64,000 bases of DNA. Source: Vallitaleaceae bacterium 9-2. Its GTDB lineage: Bacteria > Bacillota > Clostridia > Lachnospirales > Vallitaleaceae. The position numbers were made by a program, and so were the translations under genes. The stretch covers positions 2,232,001 through 2,296,000 of the forward strand of contig CP121691.1 of NCBI GenBank assembly GCA_038396585.1, written 5' to 3'. Positions within the stretch are counted from its first letter, which is position 1; each line of letters starts with the position of its first letter. This document shows positions 46,816 to 56,587 of this stretch, one piece after another. The notes below the pieces were generated by a model. The model was not told the DNA's origin. It saw nothing but the letters and a program-made list of their open reading frames with translations, and did not search any database.

Positions 46816-49716
46816 TTACAAAAGTGTTCGCACTGCTTCAAACCGTTCTTTTTCTGCTTCAATTTTGCCTTCATTACCTAGAACACAGCACATTGGCTTA
46901 ACAAAAATCTTTTGGTACATTTCACGATAACTTTTAAGTGTCTCTAATGTTGTATCTAAAATTTCATGTCGATTATTCAACACATCGTCATGGGTAATCT
47001 CTGAAAAGTACATGGACATCATCTTATCATTTTCCATCGTTGGCGTTAATGGACGATCAAAATTACTCATGGTCCCAATGATATATTTTGTTAACTCTTT
47101 TTCACTTAAATCAAGTGTTTCAATAAATTCTGCCACACCTTGATAGACATCCATGGTTTTGCCTAAATTTGGATCTCGGTAAGAAGAAAATGTCAACATT
47201 CCGTTACGACTCACCCCCGAAAAGGCACCATATGCTCCGCCTTTGATACGCACTTGATTCCATAAGTAATTTAGACTAATGATTGTATTTAAAACTTTAA
47301 GTGAACCTTGATAGTCAAAGCCATGTTGCTTAAAATTGCCTACCATCGCTACATATTGTACATCCGAAATTGTTTTTATCCCTTCATTTATTGGAGTGGA
47401 AAGCTCAACCACTGCTTTTTCCATCGTTCGCTTTTTGTTTGGTAGAGAAAATACAAATTCATTGGTATGGTTAAAAATCGTATTGCGATATTCGCCGCTT
47501 GCTGTAATGGCAAGTGTTAAGCCATCATTTGTTATAATACTTTCTAGGATTCTTTGCATGAGGATTCCAAGCTCTTTCAAATCCTCATCCGAACGTGATT
47601 GCCAGTCACACACTTCATCATAAAAGCTTATACCTTGAATATGTTCTTTATAACTACCGCTGGCACTCATATAACTTTGAGCCCGAAGTGTAGCACTGCT
47701 ATGCCCCCTTGATTTTAAGCTCATCTGAAGACGTGACTTGATTTCATTTAACAATTCACGCATACGCTTTACTTCATCAAAACGTGTCTGCGTAATAATT
47801 TCATGGAACAATCCATACATCTGTCCTAATTGGTCAACAAAACTTTTTCCAACAACTTCTAACATAGGCGAATAGTATTTAACCGAATCTTTATGATCAT
47901 ATACAGAAAGTTTAATATGGATACCGCCTGTGTTTTTGTTGATTTTGTCCGATAGTAGTCCATAATGATTTTTTTCTGTACTTAATTGTACAAGGAACTT
48001 TGTCAACATACTTAATATAGCAAGCTGTTCTTCACTAACATGGGAGACATCAAAGGCAGCTTTAACATAGACAATATCTTTACTTTGTGCCTCTCTAAAA
48101 AGCACTTTTGTGTCATCAAGCATATCTGTCGTATAAGTAAATTCCTTTTTGTCCCTTGGAATATCTTCAAGCGTTAGCTGTGGAAGCTTATCTAAGTCTT
48201 CTTGGGTATCTGGTGCATCTTGAAAACGAATAAGTTCCTGTGTATATTCATATAATGCTTGACGCTCTTGTTCTGACAAGCTTTGTTCATATGTTTCCAA
48301 TTGTTTACGAATCACGTCTTCCTTGGCCGCATTAAAAGCTTTATTTGGTTTTAATGTCAAGTATACTTTATGGGGATTATTTAAAAAGTATCGTTCAATA
48401 AGCTGTTCAAACAAGCCTTCATCTGCTTTTTGCTTCAAAGTATCAAACAAATCATCATAGTAATAGTGAACAAATGGGTCTTCATCATATAACCATGTCT
48501 CTAAGGTCTTGATGGCATAGATAACCCCTGTAGGATATTGCCCAAAATCAGCCTCTTTGACACGAAACTCAAATTTGTTAATCGCTGCCTGTAGCTTATC
48601 TTGATCAAATCCATCCTTTACAATACGGGCCAAAGTCGTCTCTATCACATTAACAAAATTATCTTGCTGGTTCGCATCACTATTTTTTGCAATAATGGAG
48701 AAGTTGCCTTCACGTTTACTATCATCATAGCTTGAAAATACATCTTCACCAATCCCTGCATCCAATAAAGCTTCCTTAATCGGAGCTGCAGGTGCATCCA
48801 CCAATAGATATTCTAAAATATCCATAGCCATACTCTCAACAACATACTTGGATTCATCAAGCAACACATTATAACTTAAATATGTACGTTTATCCATGGG
48901 TTCGTCTTCAGCAATCGGATAGTCGCCCTCAACTTTTTTAGGCGCAGCATAACGTTGCATCAACTCTATCGCTGAATCTACCTGACGATACTCAAAATTT
49001 GATAGGTACATGCTATCAAGGCGTTCAAGCTCTTGTTCCACATCCATATCTCCGTAATAATAGATATAACTGTTTGACGGGTGATAATAGTTTCGGTGAA
49101 ATTCCAAAAAATCCTCATAGGTTAAGTTGGGTATATCCATAGGATCTCCACCCGATTCAACGCCATAGACATGCTCTGAAAAAAGCTCTGCTTGAATTGA
49201 ACGTAATAAGGTTTGTTCCGGTGATGAAAAGACGCCTTTCATCTCATTATATACAACCCCTTTATATTCTACATGCCCATTGACATCGTCAAGTTCATAG
49301 TGCCACCCTTCTTGATCGAAAGTCTTTTTTTCCGTATATATATTTGGATAAAAAACTGCATCCAAATATACATCCATCAGGTTGTGAAAATCTTTTTCAT
49401 TGACACTGGCTACCGGATACATGGTCTTATCTGAAAAAGTCATTGCATTTAAAAAAGTATTTAACGACCCCTTGGCCAGTTCAATAAACGGATCTTTTAC
49501 CGGGTATTTTTTTGAACCACATAATACAGAGTGTTCTATAATATGGGCTACCCCTGTACTGTCCTTGGGTGGCGTTCTAAATGCAATAGAGAATGTTTTA
49601 TTATCATCTTCTGTGGAAATAAAGCAAATCTTTGCTTTGGTCTTGTTATGTTGATAAAGGTATCCAACACCTTGTAAATCATTTAGTTTCTCTTGTTTTA
49701 ATAAGGTATAACTCAT
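46816..49716 (-). CDS. M16C metallopeptidase (PreP-like)
   Basis: 966 residues. The inverted zinc motif HxxEH is His58-Ile-Ile-Glu61-His62 in GVAHIIEHSVLCGS, with a second Glu expected in the following helices. Four M16 half-domains joined by a helical linker give the pitrilysin/PreP clamshell. The protein has no signal peptide and probably degrades peptides in the cytosol. GGGAGG selects the ATG at 49716, which overlaps the stop of the fRMsr gene (ATGA), so they are coupled. Confidence 0.93.
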   Translation of the reverse strand: MSYTLLKQEKLNDLQGVGYLYQHNKTKAKICFISTEDDNKTFSIAFRTPPKDSTGVAHIIEHSVLCGSKKYPVKDPFIELAKGSLNTFLNAMTFSDKTMYPVASVNEKDFHNLMDVYLDAVFYPNIYTEKKTFDQEGWHYELDDVNGHVEYKGVVYNEMKGVFSSPEQTLLRSIQAELFSEHVYGVESGGDPMDIPNLTYEDFLEFHRNYYHPSNSYIYYYGDMDVEQELERLDSMYLSNFEYRQVDSAIELMQRYAAPKKVEGDYPIAEDEPMDKRTYLSYNVLLDESKYVVESMAMDILEYLLVDAPAAPIKEALLDAGIGEDVFSSYDDSKREGNFSIIAKNSDANQQDNFVNVIETTLARIVKDGFDQDKLQAAINKFEFRVKEADFGQYPTGVIYAIKTLETWLYDEDPFVHYYYDDLFDTLKQKADEGLFEQLIERYFLNNPHKVYLTLKPNKAFNAAKEDVIRKQLETYEQSLSEQERQALYEYTQELIRFQDAPDTQEDLDKLPQLTLEDIPRDKKEFTYTTDMLDDTKVLFREAQSKDIVYVKAAFDVSHVSEEQLAILSMLTKFLVQLSTEKNHYGLLSDKINKNTGGIHIKLSVYDHKDSVKYYSPMLEVVGKSFVDQLGQMYGLFHEIITQTRFDEVKRMRELLNEIKSRLQMSLKSRGHSSATLRAQSYMSASGSYKEHIQGISFYDEVCDWQSRSDEDLKELGILMQRILESIITNDGLTLAITASGEYRNTIFNHTNEFVFSLPNKKRTMEKAVVELSTPINEGIKTISDVQYVAMVGNFKQHGFDYQGSLKVLNTIISLNYLWNQVRIKGGAYGAFSGVSRNGMLTFSSYRDPNLGKTMDVYQGVAEFIETLDLSEKELTKYIIGTMSNFDRPLTPTMENDKMMSMYFSEITHDDVLNNRHEILDTTLETLKSYREMYQKIFVKPMCCVLGNEGKIEAEKERFEAVRTLL

Positions 49717-50213
49717 TTGATGACCTCCCAATTGCATCCATCACTTACGTAACGGGCTATTTTTTCAAGTTCTTCTTGATCAGTTGCATTAAATCGGTTA
49801 AGTATGAGGCTATCTATATCTAGGACCGCGATAATTCTTTGTTCGTGATAGAGTGGAATGACGATTTCAGAATTGGTATCTCCATCACATGCAATATGTC
49901 CCGGAAACTCATGTACATTCATAACGCGTTGCGTTGATTTCTCCGAAACTGCTTTACCACAAACACCTTCGCCTAATTTGATACGAATACATGCAGGCTT
50001 TCCCTGAAAGGGTCCAAGGACCAATTCCTCTTCTTTTAAAAGATAAAACCCAGCCCAATTCACGTTATCCAATGTGTTGTATAGTAAGCTGGCTACATTG
50101 GCAAGATTAGCAATGGGATCTTTTTCTTCATGAAGTATCCCTTCAACAAAATTGTATAGCGCTTCATAGAAACTTTTTTGATTTTCATTTTTTATGGATG
50201 AAATGTCAAACAT
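49713..50213 (-). CDS. Free methionine-(R)-sulfoxide reductase (GAF domain)
   Basis: 166 residues, single GAF domain. Three cysteines at 75, 85 and 109 have exactly the spacing of the E. coli enzyme (84, 94, 118). VNWAGFYLL and HIACDGDTNSEIVIP are typical. It reduces free Met-R-sulfoxide and complements MsrA, encoded at 56022. An extended -10 (TGATATAAT) lies about 60 bp upstream. It is the first gene of a pair with the M16C peptidase. Confidence 0.92.
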   Translation of the reverse strand: MFDISSIKNENQKSFYEALYNFVEGILHEEKDPIANLANVASLLYNTLDNVNWAGFYLLKEEELVLGPFQGKPACIRIKLGEGVCGKAVSEKSTQRVMNVHEFPGHIACDGDTNSEIVIPLYHEQRIIAVLDIDSLILNRFNATDQEELEKIARYVSDGCNWEVIK

Positions 50214-50284
50214 TTTACATCTCCTTTATTTTTTACATCTAATATTCTTAAAATAACTATCTTTTTCATTATATCATTGAATAT

Positions 50285-50320
50285 AAAGTAAAAAAAGACC
50301 TTACGGCCTTTTTTTACTTT
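50285..50320 (-). terminator. Terminator downstream of purH
   Basis: A 16-bp stem (arms ending AAAAAAAGGCC and GGTCTTTTTTT on the minus strand, one G-U pair) with a 4-base loop and a T-run. It ends minus-strand transcripts from purH and separates them from fRMsr. Confidence 0.8.
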
Positions 50321-50352
50321 GATGAGGGGAGTATAAATAATTAATAAGGGTT

Positions 50353-50401
50353 ATAGTCTAGTCACAAATGTGCTAGTGCACGAGAAAGGATGACTAGCTA
50401 T
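50353..50401. other. Structured intergenic element after purH
   Basis: Nested inverted repeats: ATAG/CTAT, CTAGTCA (50358-50364)/TGACTAG (50391-50397), and an inner GTGC/GCAC hairpin (50370-50381). It lies between the purH stop and the terminator, in a 282-bp stretch without genes. It could be part of the purH 3' untranslated region or a small RNA; no known family is recognised. Confidence 0.5.
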
Positions 50402-50495
50402 ATTTATAATCTATCATATATTCGTCTCGTATACAAGTCCCTTATATAAATTTAATCAAAATTTCACTTTTGGTCTTTTTGTTCATTTTTGCTCA

Positions 50496-52046
50496 CTAAT
50501 GTCTAAAATGGCGCATTCCCGTAAAGACCATTGCAATACCATACTTATCACATGCATCAATAGATTCTTGATCACGCATGGATCCTCCCGGTTGAATAAT
50601 ACAAGTGATTCCCGCCTTTGCTGCTGATTCTACAACATCTGAAAATGGGAAAAATGCATCTGAAGCTAATGCTGCCCCTTGTAAAGCTTCTTCCCCAAGG
50701 GCTTCTATCGCATGGTCAATCGCCTGGTCTGCCGCCCAAATACGATTTACTTGTCCAGGACCTACACCAATTGATTGTTTTTCTTTGCCTATGGCAATAC
50801 CATTCGACTTAGCATACTTAACAATCTTCCACGTAAACTTCAAGTCTTCCATTTCCTCTTGACTTGGTTGTCGCTTAGTGACAATTGTAAGCTCTTCACC
50901 AAAAAGTTTGGCATCAATGGTTTGAACTAACAATCCACCACTGACTTTCTTCAAATCATAAGCTGTCTCTGGTTGTTTTTTATCAATATCTTTTAATTCT
51001 AACAAACGAATATTTTTCTTTTGTTTAAGAACTTCAAGCGCTTCTTGCGAATAACTAGGCGCCACTACAATTTCGATAAAGATTTTATTGATTTCTTCTG
51101 CTGTCTTCACATCTATCTCTCGGTTTGCAACAATGATGCCTCCAAAAATAGATTTTGGATCGGAAGTATACGCCTTCATATAGGCATCATAAATAGTATC
51201 TGCACTTCCCACACCACATGGGTTTGCATGCTTACATGCTACAACTGTGGGTTCATCATACTCTTTAGATAATTCAAGAGCACCGTTGGTATCATTGATA
51301 TTATTAAAACTCAATGCTTTTCCATGAAGTTGAACTGCATTGGTCAAGAACCCTTTTGTATTACCGATTTCCTTGTAAAACGCAGCTTTTTGATGTGGAT
51401 TTTCACCATAACGCATATCCTGAACTTTCTCAAAAGTCATTGTCATTTGTTCCGGTAGTTCTTTGGCTCCGCGTTGCTTACGCATATAGTTAGCAATCAT
51501 TGTGTCATATGCACAAGTGTGTTCGAACACTTTGCTACTTAGGTAAAAATTTGTATCTACCGAAACTTTTTTATTTGTTTTTAACTCTTCAAGAACAACT
51601 TCATAGTCCGCCGGATCAATGATAACAGATACGTCTTGATAGTTTTTAGCTGCCGAACGTAACATTGTCGGTCCACCGATATCAATGTTTTCAATAGCTT
51701 CTTCCAACTGAACTCCTTCTTTTAAGATGGTTTGTTTAAAAGGATATAGATTTACGACAACTAAATCAATAGGTGTCACTCCAAGCTCTTGAATCTGCTT
51801 CATATGCTCTGTATTACTTCGCATAGCAAGAATTCCTGCGTGAATGTGTGGATCCAATGTTTTGACACGTCCATCTAGACACTCCGGAAAACCTGTCACA
51901 TCACTAATGCCTATAACATCAAGACCAGCTTCTTGAAGCTTTGTCTTTGTCCCTCCTGTTGAGATAATTTCTACTCCAAGTTCTGATAATCGTTTGGCAA
52001 ATTCTACAATACCTGTTTTGTCTGATACACTGATTAATGCGCGCAT
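50496..52046 (-). CDS. purH: Bifunctional AICAR transformylase/IMP cyclohydrolase
   Basis: 516 residues. The N-terminal cyclohydrolase domain ([29 protein letters not shown]) and the C-terminal transformylase with the catalytic Lys-His in [13 protein letters not shown] are complete. It uses 10-formyl-THF for the last formylation and makes IMP. The ATG at 52046 follows AAAGGAG; a longer frame to 52067 is less likely. It is 27 bp downstream of pflB, so the two share the ZTP-responsive leader, apart from the main pur operon. Confidence 0.96.
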   Translation of the reverse strand: MRALISVSDKTGIVEFAKRLSELGVEIISTGGTKTKLQEAGLDVIGISDVTGFPECLDGRVKTLDPHIHAGILAMRSNTEHMKQIQELGVTPIDLVVVNLYPFKQTILKEGVQLEEAIENIDIGGPTMLRSAAKNYQDVSVIIDPADYEVVLEELKTNKKVSVDTNFYLSSKVFEHTCAYDTMIANYMRKQRGAKELPEQMTMTFEKVQDMRYGENPHQKAAFYKEIGNTKGFLTNAVQLHGKALSFNNINDTNGALELSKEYDEPTVVACKHANPCGVGSADTIYDAYMKAYTSDPKSIFGGIIVANREIDVKTAEEINKIFIEIVVAPSYSQEALEVLKQKKNIRLLELKDIDKKQPETAYDLKKVSGGLLVQTIDAKLFGEELTIVTKRQPSQEEMEDLKFTWKIVKYAKSNGIAIGKEKQSIGVGPGQVNRIWAADQAIDHAIEALGEEALQGAALASDAFFPFSDVVESAAKAGITCIIQPGGSMRDQESIDACDKYGIAMVFTGMRHFRH

Positions 52047-52073
52047 AATTGCTCCTTTCAAAAACATTTATTT

Positions 52074-54305
52074 TTATATATGATTATGATATGTACGTGC
52101 AATGACTTCCAACTGCTGTTCCTTGTTTAAGCGATTAAAATTCACCGCATATCCTGAGACACGTACTGTTAGATTCGGATATTTATCCGGGTGATTCATC
52201 GCATCTTTTAACGTGTCCGGGTTTAATACATTGACATTTAAGTGGTGCGCTTTTTGGCTAAAATATCCATCAAGAATAGCCACAAGATTTTTCGTCTTAT
52301 TCTCTACCTTTTTTCCTAAAGCTTGAGGGTGTATGGAAAATGTACACGAAATTCCGTCTCGACAAGCATCATAAGGAATTTTTGCAACAGACCCTAATGA
52401 GGCTAGCGCCCCTTTTGTGTCTCGTCCATGCATTGGGTTTGCCCCGGGTGCAAAAGGTTCGCCTAGGCGTCGTCCATCCGGCGTCGCTCCGGTTTTTTTT
52501 CCATAGACCACATTGGAAGTGATTGTTAATATACTTAAAGTATGAATCGCCTCACGATATGTCTCATGTTGACGTAGCTCGTTGATAAAATCTTCGGTGA
52601 GTTTCACAGCAATCTTATCAACCCGATCATCATTATTACCAAACTTTGGAAAATCACCTTGAACATCAAAATCTACAATCCACCCCTGTGCATCTGTAAT
52701 CGGGCGAACTTTGGCGTATTTAATTGCACTTAAAGAATCTGCCATGACAGAAAGTCCTGCCATTCCAAAAGCCATAAACCGTTGAACATAAGTATCATGT
52801 AGAGCCATCTGTGTCTTTTCATAGGCATACTTATCATGCATTCGATGAATAATATTCATAATATTGACATATAATTTTGCCAACCATTTTTGGTAAATCT
52901 CAAACCGTTCCATTACTTGCTCATAGTCAAGAAATTCTGTTGCTATAGGTTGCATCTGTGGTCCGATTTGATAACCATGTAACTCTTCACGCCCTCCATT
53001 TAGGGCAAGCAGCAATACCTTTGGCAAATTACACCTTGCGCCGAAATATTGCATTTGCTTACCGATTTTCATAGCTGATACACAACAAGCAATTCCATAG
53101 TCATCGCCATATATCGGCCGCATCAAGTCATCATTTTCATATTGTATTGCATCTGTATCTATCGAAATCTTTGCACAAAATTCTTTAAAAGCCTTCGGTA
53201 ACTTGTCGGACCATAATACCGTCAAATTAGGCTCTGGTGCAGGGTTTAAATTGTATAGAGTTTGTAACATACGATAGGAAGTCTTGGTTACAAGGGGTCT
53301 GCCCCCTTCTGTAAGTCCGCCAACAACTTCTGTAATCCAATTAGGGTCTCCTGCAAATAATTCATTATACTCCGGCGTTCGTAGCTGTCTAACCATCCGA
53401 AGCTTCATCACAAAATCATCGATAAGTTCTTGTGCATGGCTTTCATCAAGGACACCTTGGCAAATATCGCGTTCAATATAAATATCAAAAAAATTGCTCA
53501 CCCGTCCAAGGCTCATCGCCGCTCCATTTTGTTCTTTAACAGCTGCAAGATATCCATAATATGTCCACTGAATTGCTTCACGTGCATTTTTTGCTGGTGC
53601 GCTAATATCATCACCATACATTCTAGCCATAGCTTTGAGTTTATCCAAAAAGTCGATTTGACGATGGAGTTCTTCAAGCAAACGAATGCGTTCTTCTGTC
53701 ATTTGCAACTCACTGATACGGTCTTTATCTTTTTGCTTATCTTGCACAAGAAAGTTAACACCATATAAAGCAATACGACGATAGTCTCCAATAATGCGTC
53801 CTCGTCCGTAGGCATCCGGCAAACCAGTAATAATGCCAGCTCGGCGCACCTGTCGCATCTCTTCATTATATACTCGAAAAACGCCATCATTATGTGTCGT
53901 TTTATAGGCAAACTCTTGTTCAACCTTGTCACTGAGTTTATATCCATACGCTTCACATGCACTTCTTGCCATGCGAATTCCACCAAACGGATTAACACCA
54001 CGCTTAAGCGGTTCATCTGTTTGCAAGCCTACAATACACTCGTTTTTCTTATCCACATATCCTGGTGAAAAAGTTAAAAGCGAGGAAACCGTCTCTGTGT
54101 CAATATCCAAAACCCCACCTTGATCTAGTTCTTGCTGTCGAAGTGCTTCATACTGGGCATAGACTTTTTTTGTTCTTGCTGTCGGTCCGCATAAAAATAT
54201 AGGTTCTTCTTCATACAGCCTATAATTAAGATGAATAAAATCTTGTACATGAATGGTCTCACTCCAATGACCTACTTGAAACCCTTGCCATGCATCTTGC
54301 TTCAT
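52074..54305 (-). CDS. pflB: Pyruvate formate-lyase
   Basis: 743 residues, close to E. coli PflB. The catalytic cysteine pair is Cys407-Cys408 in GIACCVSAM, and the glycyl radical site is Gly718 in [10 protein letters not shown]. It converts pyruvate and CoA to acetyl-CoA and formate. The start at 54305 follows AGGAAAGGG; an in-frame GTG at 54314 is too close to that site. No activating enzyme (pflA) is beside it. Its position behind a ZTP riboswitch and before purH suggests that it supplies formate for 10-formyl-THF. Confidence 0.96.
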   Translation of the reverse strand: MKQDAWQGFQVGHWSETIHVQDFIHLNYRLYEEEPIFLCGPTARTKKVYAQYEALRQQELDQGGVLDIDTETVSSLLTFSPGYVDKKNECIVGLQTDEPLKRGVNPFGGIRMARSACEAYGYKLSDKVEQEFAYKTTHNDGVFRVYNEEMRQVRRAGIITGLPDAYGRGRIIGDYRRIALYGVNFLVQDKQKDKDRISELQMTEERIRLLEELHRQIDFLDKLKAMARMYGDDISAPAKNAREAIQWTYYGYLAAVKEQNGAAMSLGRVSNFFDIYIERDICQGVLDESHAQELIDDFVMKLRMVRQLRTPEYNELFAGDPNWITEVVGGLTEGGRPLVTKTSYRMLQTLYNLNPAPEPNLTVLWSDKLPKAFKEFCAKISIDTDAIQYENDDLMRPIYGDDYGIACCVSAMKIGKQMQYFGARCNLPKVLLLALNGGREELHGYQIGPQMQPIATEFLDYEQVMERFEIYQKWLAKLYVNIMNIIHRMHDKYAYEKTQMALHDTYVQRFMAFGMAGLSVMADSLSAIKYAKVRPITDAQGWIVDFDVQGDFPKFGNNDDRVDKIAVKLTEDFINELRQHETYREAIHTLSILTITSNVVYGKKTGATPDGRRLGEPFAPGANPMHGRDTKGALASLGSVAKIPYDACRDGISCTFSIHPQALGKKVENKTKNLVAILDGYFSQKAHHLNVNVLNPDTLKDAMNHPDKYPNLTVRVSGYAVNFNRLNKEQQLEVIARTYHNHI

Positions 54306-54354
54306 AACACACACCCTTTCCTAAAACTATTGTCTTATTTACATCGCGTTCCAG

Positions 54355-54408
54355 AAAAAAAGACCACCTGAACAAAAAAGAACACGTGTCTTTTTCGCCC
54401 AGGCGGTC
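54355..54408 (-). terminator. ZTP riboswitch expression platform
   Basis: GACCGCCTG (54400-54408), part of the aptamer signature, can pair with CAGGTGGTC (54362-54370; one G-U pair), with an inner AAAAGA/TCTTTT-type stem, followed by a run of T (54355-54361). Ligand binding would hold the signature in the aptamer and prevent this terminator: an ON switch. Confidence 0.88.
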
Positions 54409-54466
54409 GGCATATGTTTTCTGTACTCCCATAGGGTTTAATCCCACTAATCCGCCAGTCATACAG
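54397..54466 (-). ncRNA. ZTP (pfl-motif) riboswitch aptamer
   Basis: The minus-strand RNA has the conserved elements in order: P1 CTGTA (54462-54466) with TACAG (54421-54425), GACTGGCG (54453-54460), TGGGATTAAACCC, GGGAGTACAG, and the signature CCGACCGCCTGGGC (54397-54410). This is the pfl-motif aptamer that binds ZTP/ZMP, which build up when 10-formyl-THF is low. It lies between a promoter and pflB-purH. Confidence 0.93.
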
Positions 54467-54482
54467 AACAAAGTATATATTT

Positions 54483-54511
54483 AATATACATGATTTTCTA
54501 GGTATTGTCTA
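54483..54511 (-). promoter_or_regulatory. Promoter of the ZTP leader-pflB-purH
   Basis: TAGACA (54506-54511), 17 bp, TATATT (54483-54488) on the minus strand. It overlaps the permease stop codon and would start transcription about 10 bases before the aptamer. Confidence 0.65.
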
Positions 54512-55834
54512 GAAAAAGATAAATTTTAAAACAAAGAGTATGGTCAACACATACATCAACGGATGCACATCTTTTCGGTTCTTTGAAAAGACATTAACTA
54601 CTGTATAACTAATAACACCAAATGCGATACCTTCAGATATACTGTACATAATCGGCATTACAATTACAGTTAAAAATGCTGGAATACCTTTTGTTGGGTC
54701 TGCAAAGTTAATCTTCATCACCGATTCCATCATGTAAAATCCTACAATGATTAAGGCTGGTGCTGTTGCAAAAGATGGAATAGCTGCAAACAATGGAGCA
54801 AATGGTAGTGCCAACAAGAATAAAATAGCTGTTGTCAATGCCGTAAGTCCGGTACGTCCACCGTCCGCTACACCTGCTGCACTCTCCACATATGTTGTGG
54901 TCGTTGATGTTCCGATCATCGCACCAAATGTAGTTCCTATTGCATCTGCAAGTAAGGCTTGCTTTGCTTTTGGAAGTTTGCCTTCTTTATCTAAAAACCC
55001 TGCTTTTGAGGATACACCAATAAGTGTTCCTAATGTATCAAATAAATCTACAAACAAAAAGGATAGCATAATGACCCAAAAATCAAGATTTGCAAGTGCT
55101 GCAAAATCAAATCTAAACAACAATAGTCCACTGGTTTCAATAGGTGCTGCTATTGCGCTTGGAATAACAGAGAATGTATTTTCCATATCCGGAACATACC
55201 AGCCAATTCCTTCCGCAACAATTGCTAAAACCCATGTTATGATGATTCCGTATAAAATTGACCCTTTAACTTTTTTAACAACAAGAACTGCTGTAATAAT
55301 TACACCTAACAAAGCTAGAACAACAGGTGCTTGGGTAATGTCTTCTGTTATCGCAACAAGTGTTGCATCATTTGCAACAACAATACCTGCATTTTGAAAA
55401 CCGATAAATGCAATAAATAAACCGATACCGGCACTTACTGCGTATTTTAATGTCATAGGAATTGCATTAAATAATGCTTCACGCACATTAACAAATGTTA
55501 ATATAATAAAGATAATACCTTCGATTAAAATAGCCGTTAATGCTTGTTGCCATGTTAATCTGCCAGCTAAAACAACTGTAAACGCAAAAAAAGCATTTAA
55601 CCCCATCCCAGGAGCCAATGCAAACGGATAGTTCGCAAGTAAGGCCATCGCTGTCGTTCCGACAAAAGCCGCTAAAGCTGTTGCAACAAAGACTGCATTA
55701 AATGTTACTTCGCCTCCGATTGCACTTAAGATGTTCGGGTTGACAATTAGTATATACGCCATTGTCATAAAAGTAGTAAATCCTGCTAGAATTTCAGTTC
55801 TAACATTTGTGTTGTGTTCTTTGAGTTGAAACAT
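54509..55834 (-). CDS. NCS2-family (AzgA/PbuG-like) purine permease
   Basis: 441 residues with about 12-14 hydrophobic segments. Motifs TEILAGFTTFMTMAYILIVNP and LAPGMGLNAFFAF near the start, and GTSTTTTYVESAAGVADGGRTG in the middle, are typical of the AzgA-type hypoxanthine/guanine/adenine group. It imports purine bases. It has its own promoter and an isolated PurBox-like sequence further upstream. No purine riboswitch precedes it. Confidence 0.92.
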   Translation of the reverse strand: MFQLKEHNTNVRTEILAGFTTFMTMAYILIVNPNILSAIGGEVTFNAVFVATALAAFVGTTAMALLANYPFALAPGMGLNAFFAFTVVLAGRLTWQQALTAILIEGIIFIILTFVNVREALFNAIPMTLKYAVSAGIGLFIAFIGFQNAGIVVANDATLVAITEDITQAPVVLALLGVIITAVLVVKKVKGSILYGIIITWVLAIVAEGIGWYVPDMENTFSVIPSAIAAPIETSGLLLFRFDFAALANLDFWVIMLSFLFVDLFDTLGTLIGVSSKAGFLDKEGKLPKAKQALLADAIGTTFGAMIGTSTTTTYVESAAGVADGGRTGLTALTTAILFLLALPFAPLFAAIPSFATAPALIIVGFYMMESVMKINFADPTKGIPAFLTVIVMPIMYSISEGIAFGVISYTVVNVFSKNRKDVHPLMYVLTILFVLKFIFF

Positions 55835-55878
55835 ATGATACCCCTTTCATGTAGTAAAGTAGTAATACTTACAGAGAT

Positions 55879-55907
55879 ATTCTACATAGTTTGAAATCTA
55901 CTGTCAA
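55879..55907 (-). promoter_or_regulatory. Promoter of the purine permease gene
   Basis: TTGACA (55902-55907), 17 bp, TAGAAT (55879-55884) on the minus strand. At 55951-55963, ATATCCGAACAAA matches the PurBox pattern at 12 of 13 positions, but no second box is visible. Confidence 0.65.
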
Positions 55908-55987
55908 TCACTTTCAAACTTTTTGGCAATATACTCAATAGCCATCAACCATATCCGAACAAAATCATACCAAATAGACCAAAAATA

Positions 55988-55996
55988 TGTTATAAT
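55988..55996 (+). promoter_or_regulatory. Extended -10 promoter of msrA
   Basis: TGTTATAAT has the TG-N-TATAAT form of an extended -10, about 26 bp before the ATG at 56022. No good -35 is present, as is usual for this promoter type. Confidence 0.55.
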
Positions 55997-56021
55997 GTAC
56001 GTACATAAAGGAGGTATTCAA

Positions 56022-56495
56022 ATGAAAAAAATAGTATTTGCAGGTGGATGCTTTTGGGGTGTCGAAGAATATTTTTCTCGAATTCCCGGTATCTTATCAA
56101 CAAAAGTCGGCTATGCCAATGGAACCGTTAAAAATCCTTCCTATGAGTTGGTCTGTTCAGGTACAACGCATCATGCAGAAGCTGTACATATAGAGTATGA
56201 TCCTTATACTGTATCTTTACCTCAACTTTTAAATGCCTATTGGCAAATCATTGACCCTACCGTACTTAATCGCCAAGGTCCTGATGTCGGAAGTCAGTAC
56301 CGAACAGGCATCTATTATATAGACCCCAGCGACTATGATATAATTAAAGAAAGCCTCTATGATGAACAAAACCGATATAGTGATCCAATTGTTACTGAAA
56401 TCAAACCTCTAGAGAGCTTTTTTGATGCCGAAGAATATCATCAACGCTATCTCAAAAAAAATCCTAATGGATATTGTCACATAAAGCTTAACTAA
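56022..56495 (+). CDS. msrA: Peptide-methionine (S)-S-oxide reductase
   Basis: 157 residues, normal for MsrA. Catalytic Cys10 is in [31 protein letters not shown] and [15 protein letters not shown] are diagnostic. It repairs Met-S-sulfoxide in proteins. The frame extends to 55923, but AAAGGAGG selects the ATG at 56022. It is followed by prfC with its own possible promoter. Confidence 0.95.
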   Translation: MKKIVFAGGCFWGVEEYFSRIPGILSTKVGYANGTVKNPSYELVCSGTTHHAEAVHIEYDPYTVSLPQLLNAYWQIIDPTVLNRQGPDVGSQYRTGIYYIDPSDYDIIKESLYDEQNRYSDPIVTEIKPLESFFDAEEYHQRYLKKNPNGYCHIKLN

Positions 56496-56508
56496 TTCTT
56501 AGATTCTA

Positions 56509-56535
56509 TTGACATTCATCCTATATCATTATACT
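56509..56535 (+). promoter_or_regulatory. Possible prfC promoter
   Basis: TTGACA (56509-56514) and TATACT (56530-56535) with a 15-bp spacer, shorter than the ideal 17. It lies between msrA and prfC. Confidence 0.4.
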
Positions 56536-56587
56536 CTATAAAAGGAAATTTTGAACTTATGTTACTCTATATAGTAAAGGATCGATT

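Noticed and set aside
54259-54471. 70-residue minus-strand frame over the ZTP leader
   Set aside because: It runs through the riboswitch and terminator, which explain the conservation; translation of this region is unlikely.
54747-55397. 216-residue plus-strand reading frame opposite the purine permease
   Set aside because: It mirrors the permease coding sequence, has no ribosome site, and its composition is that of an antisense frame.
55835-55920. Purine (guanine/adenine) riboswitch before the permease
   Set aside because: The conserved purine-aptamer loops are absent, and the leader after the promoter is too short.
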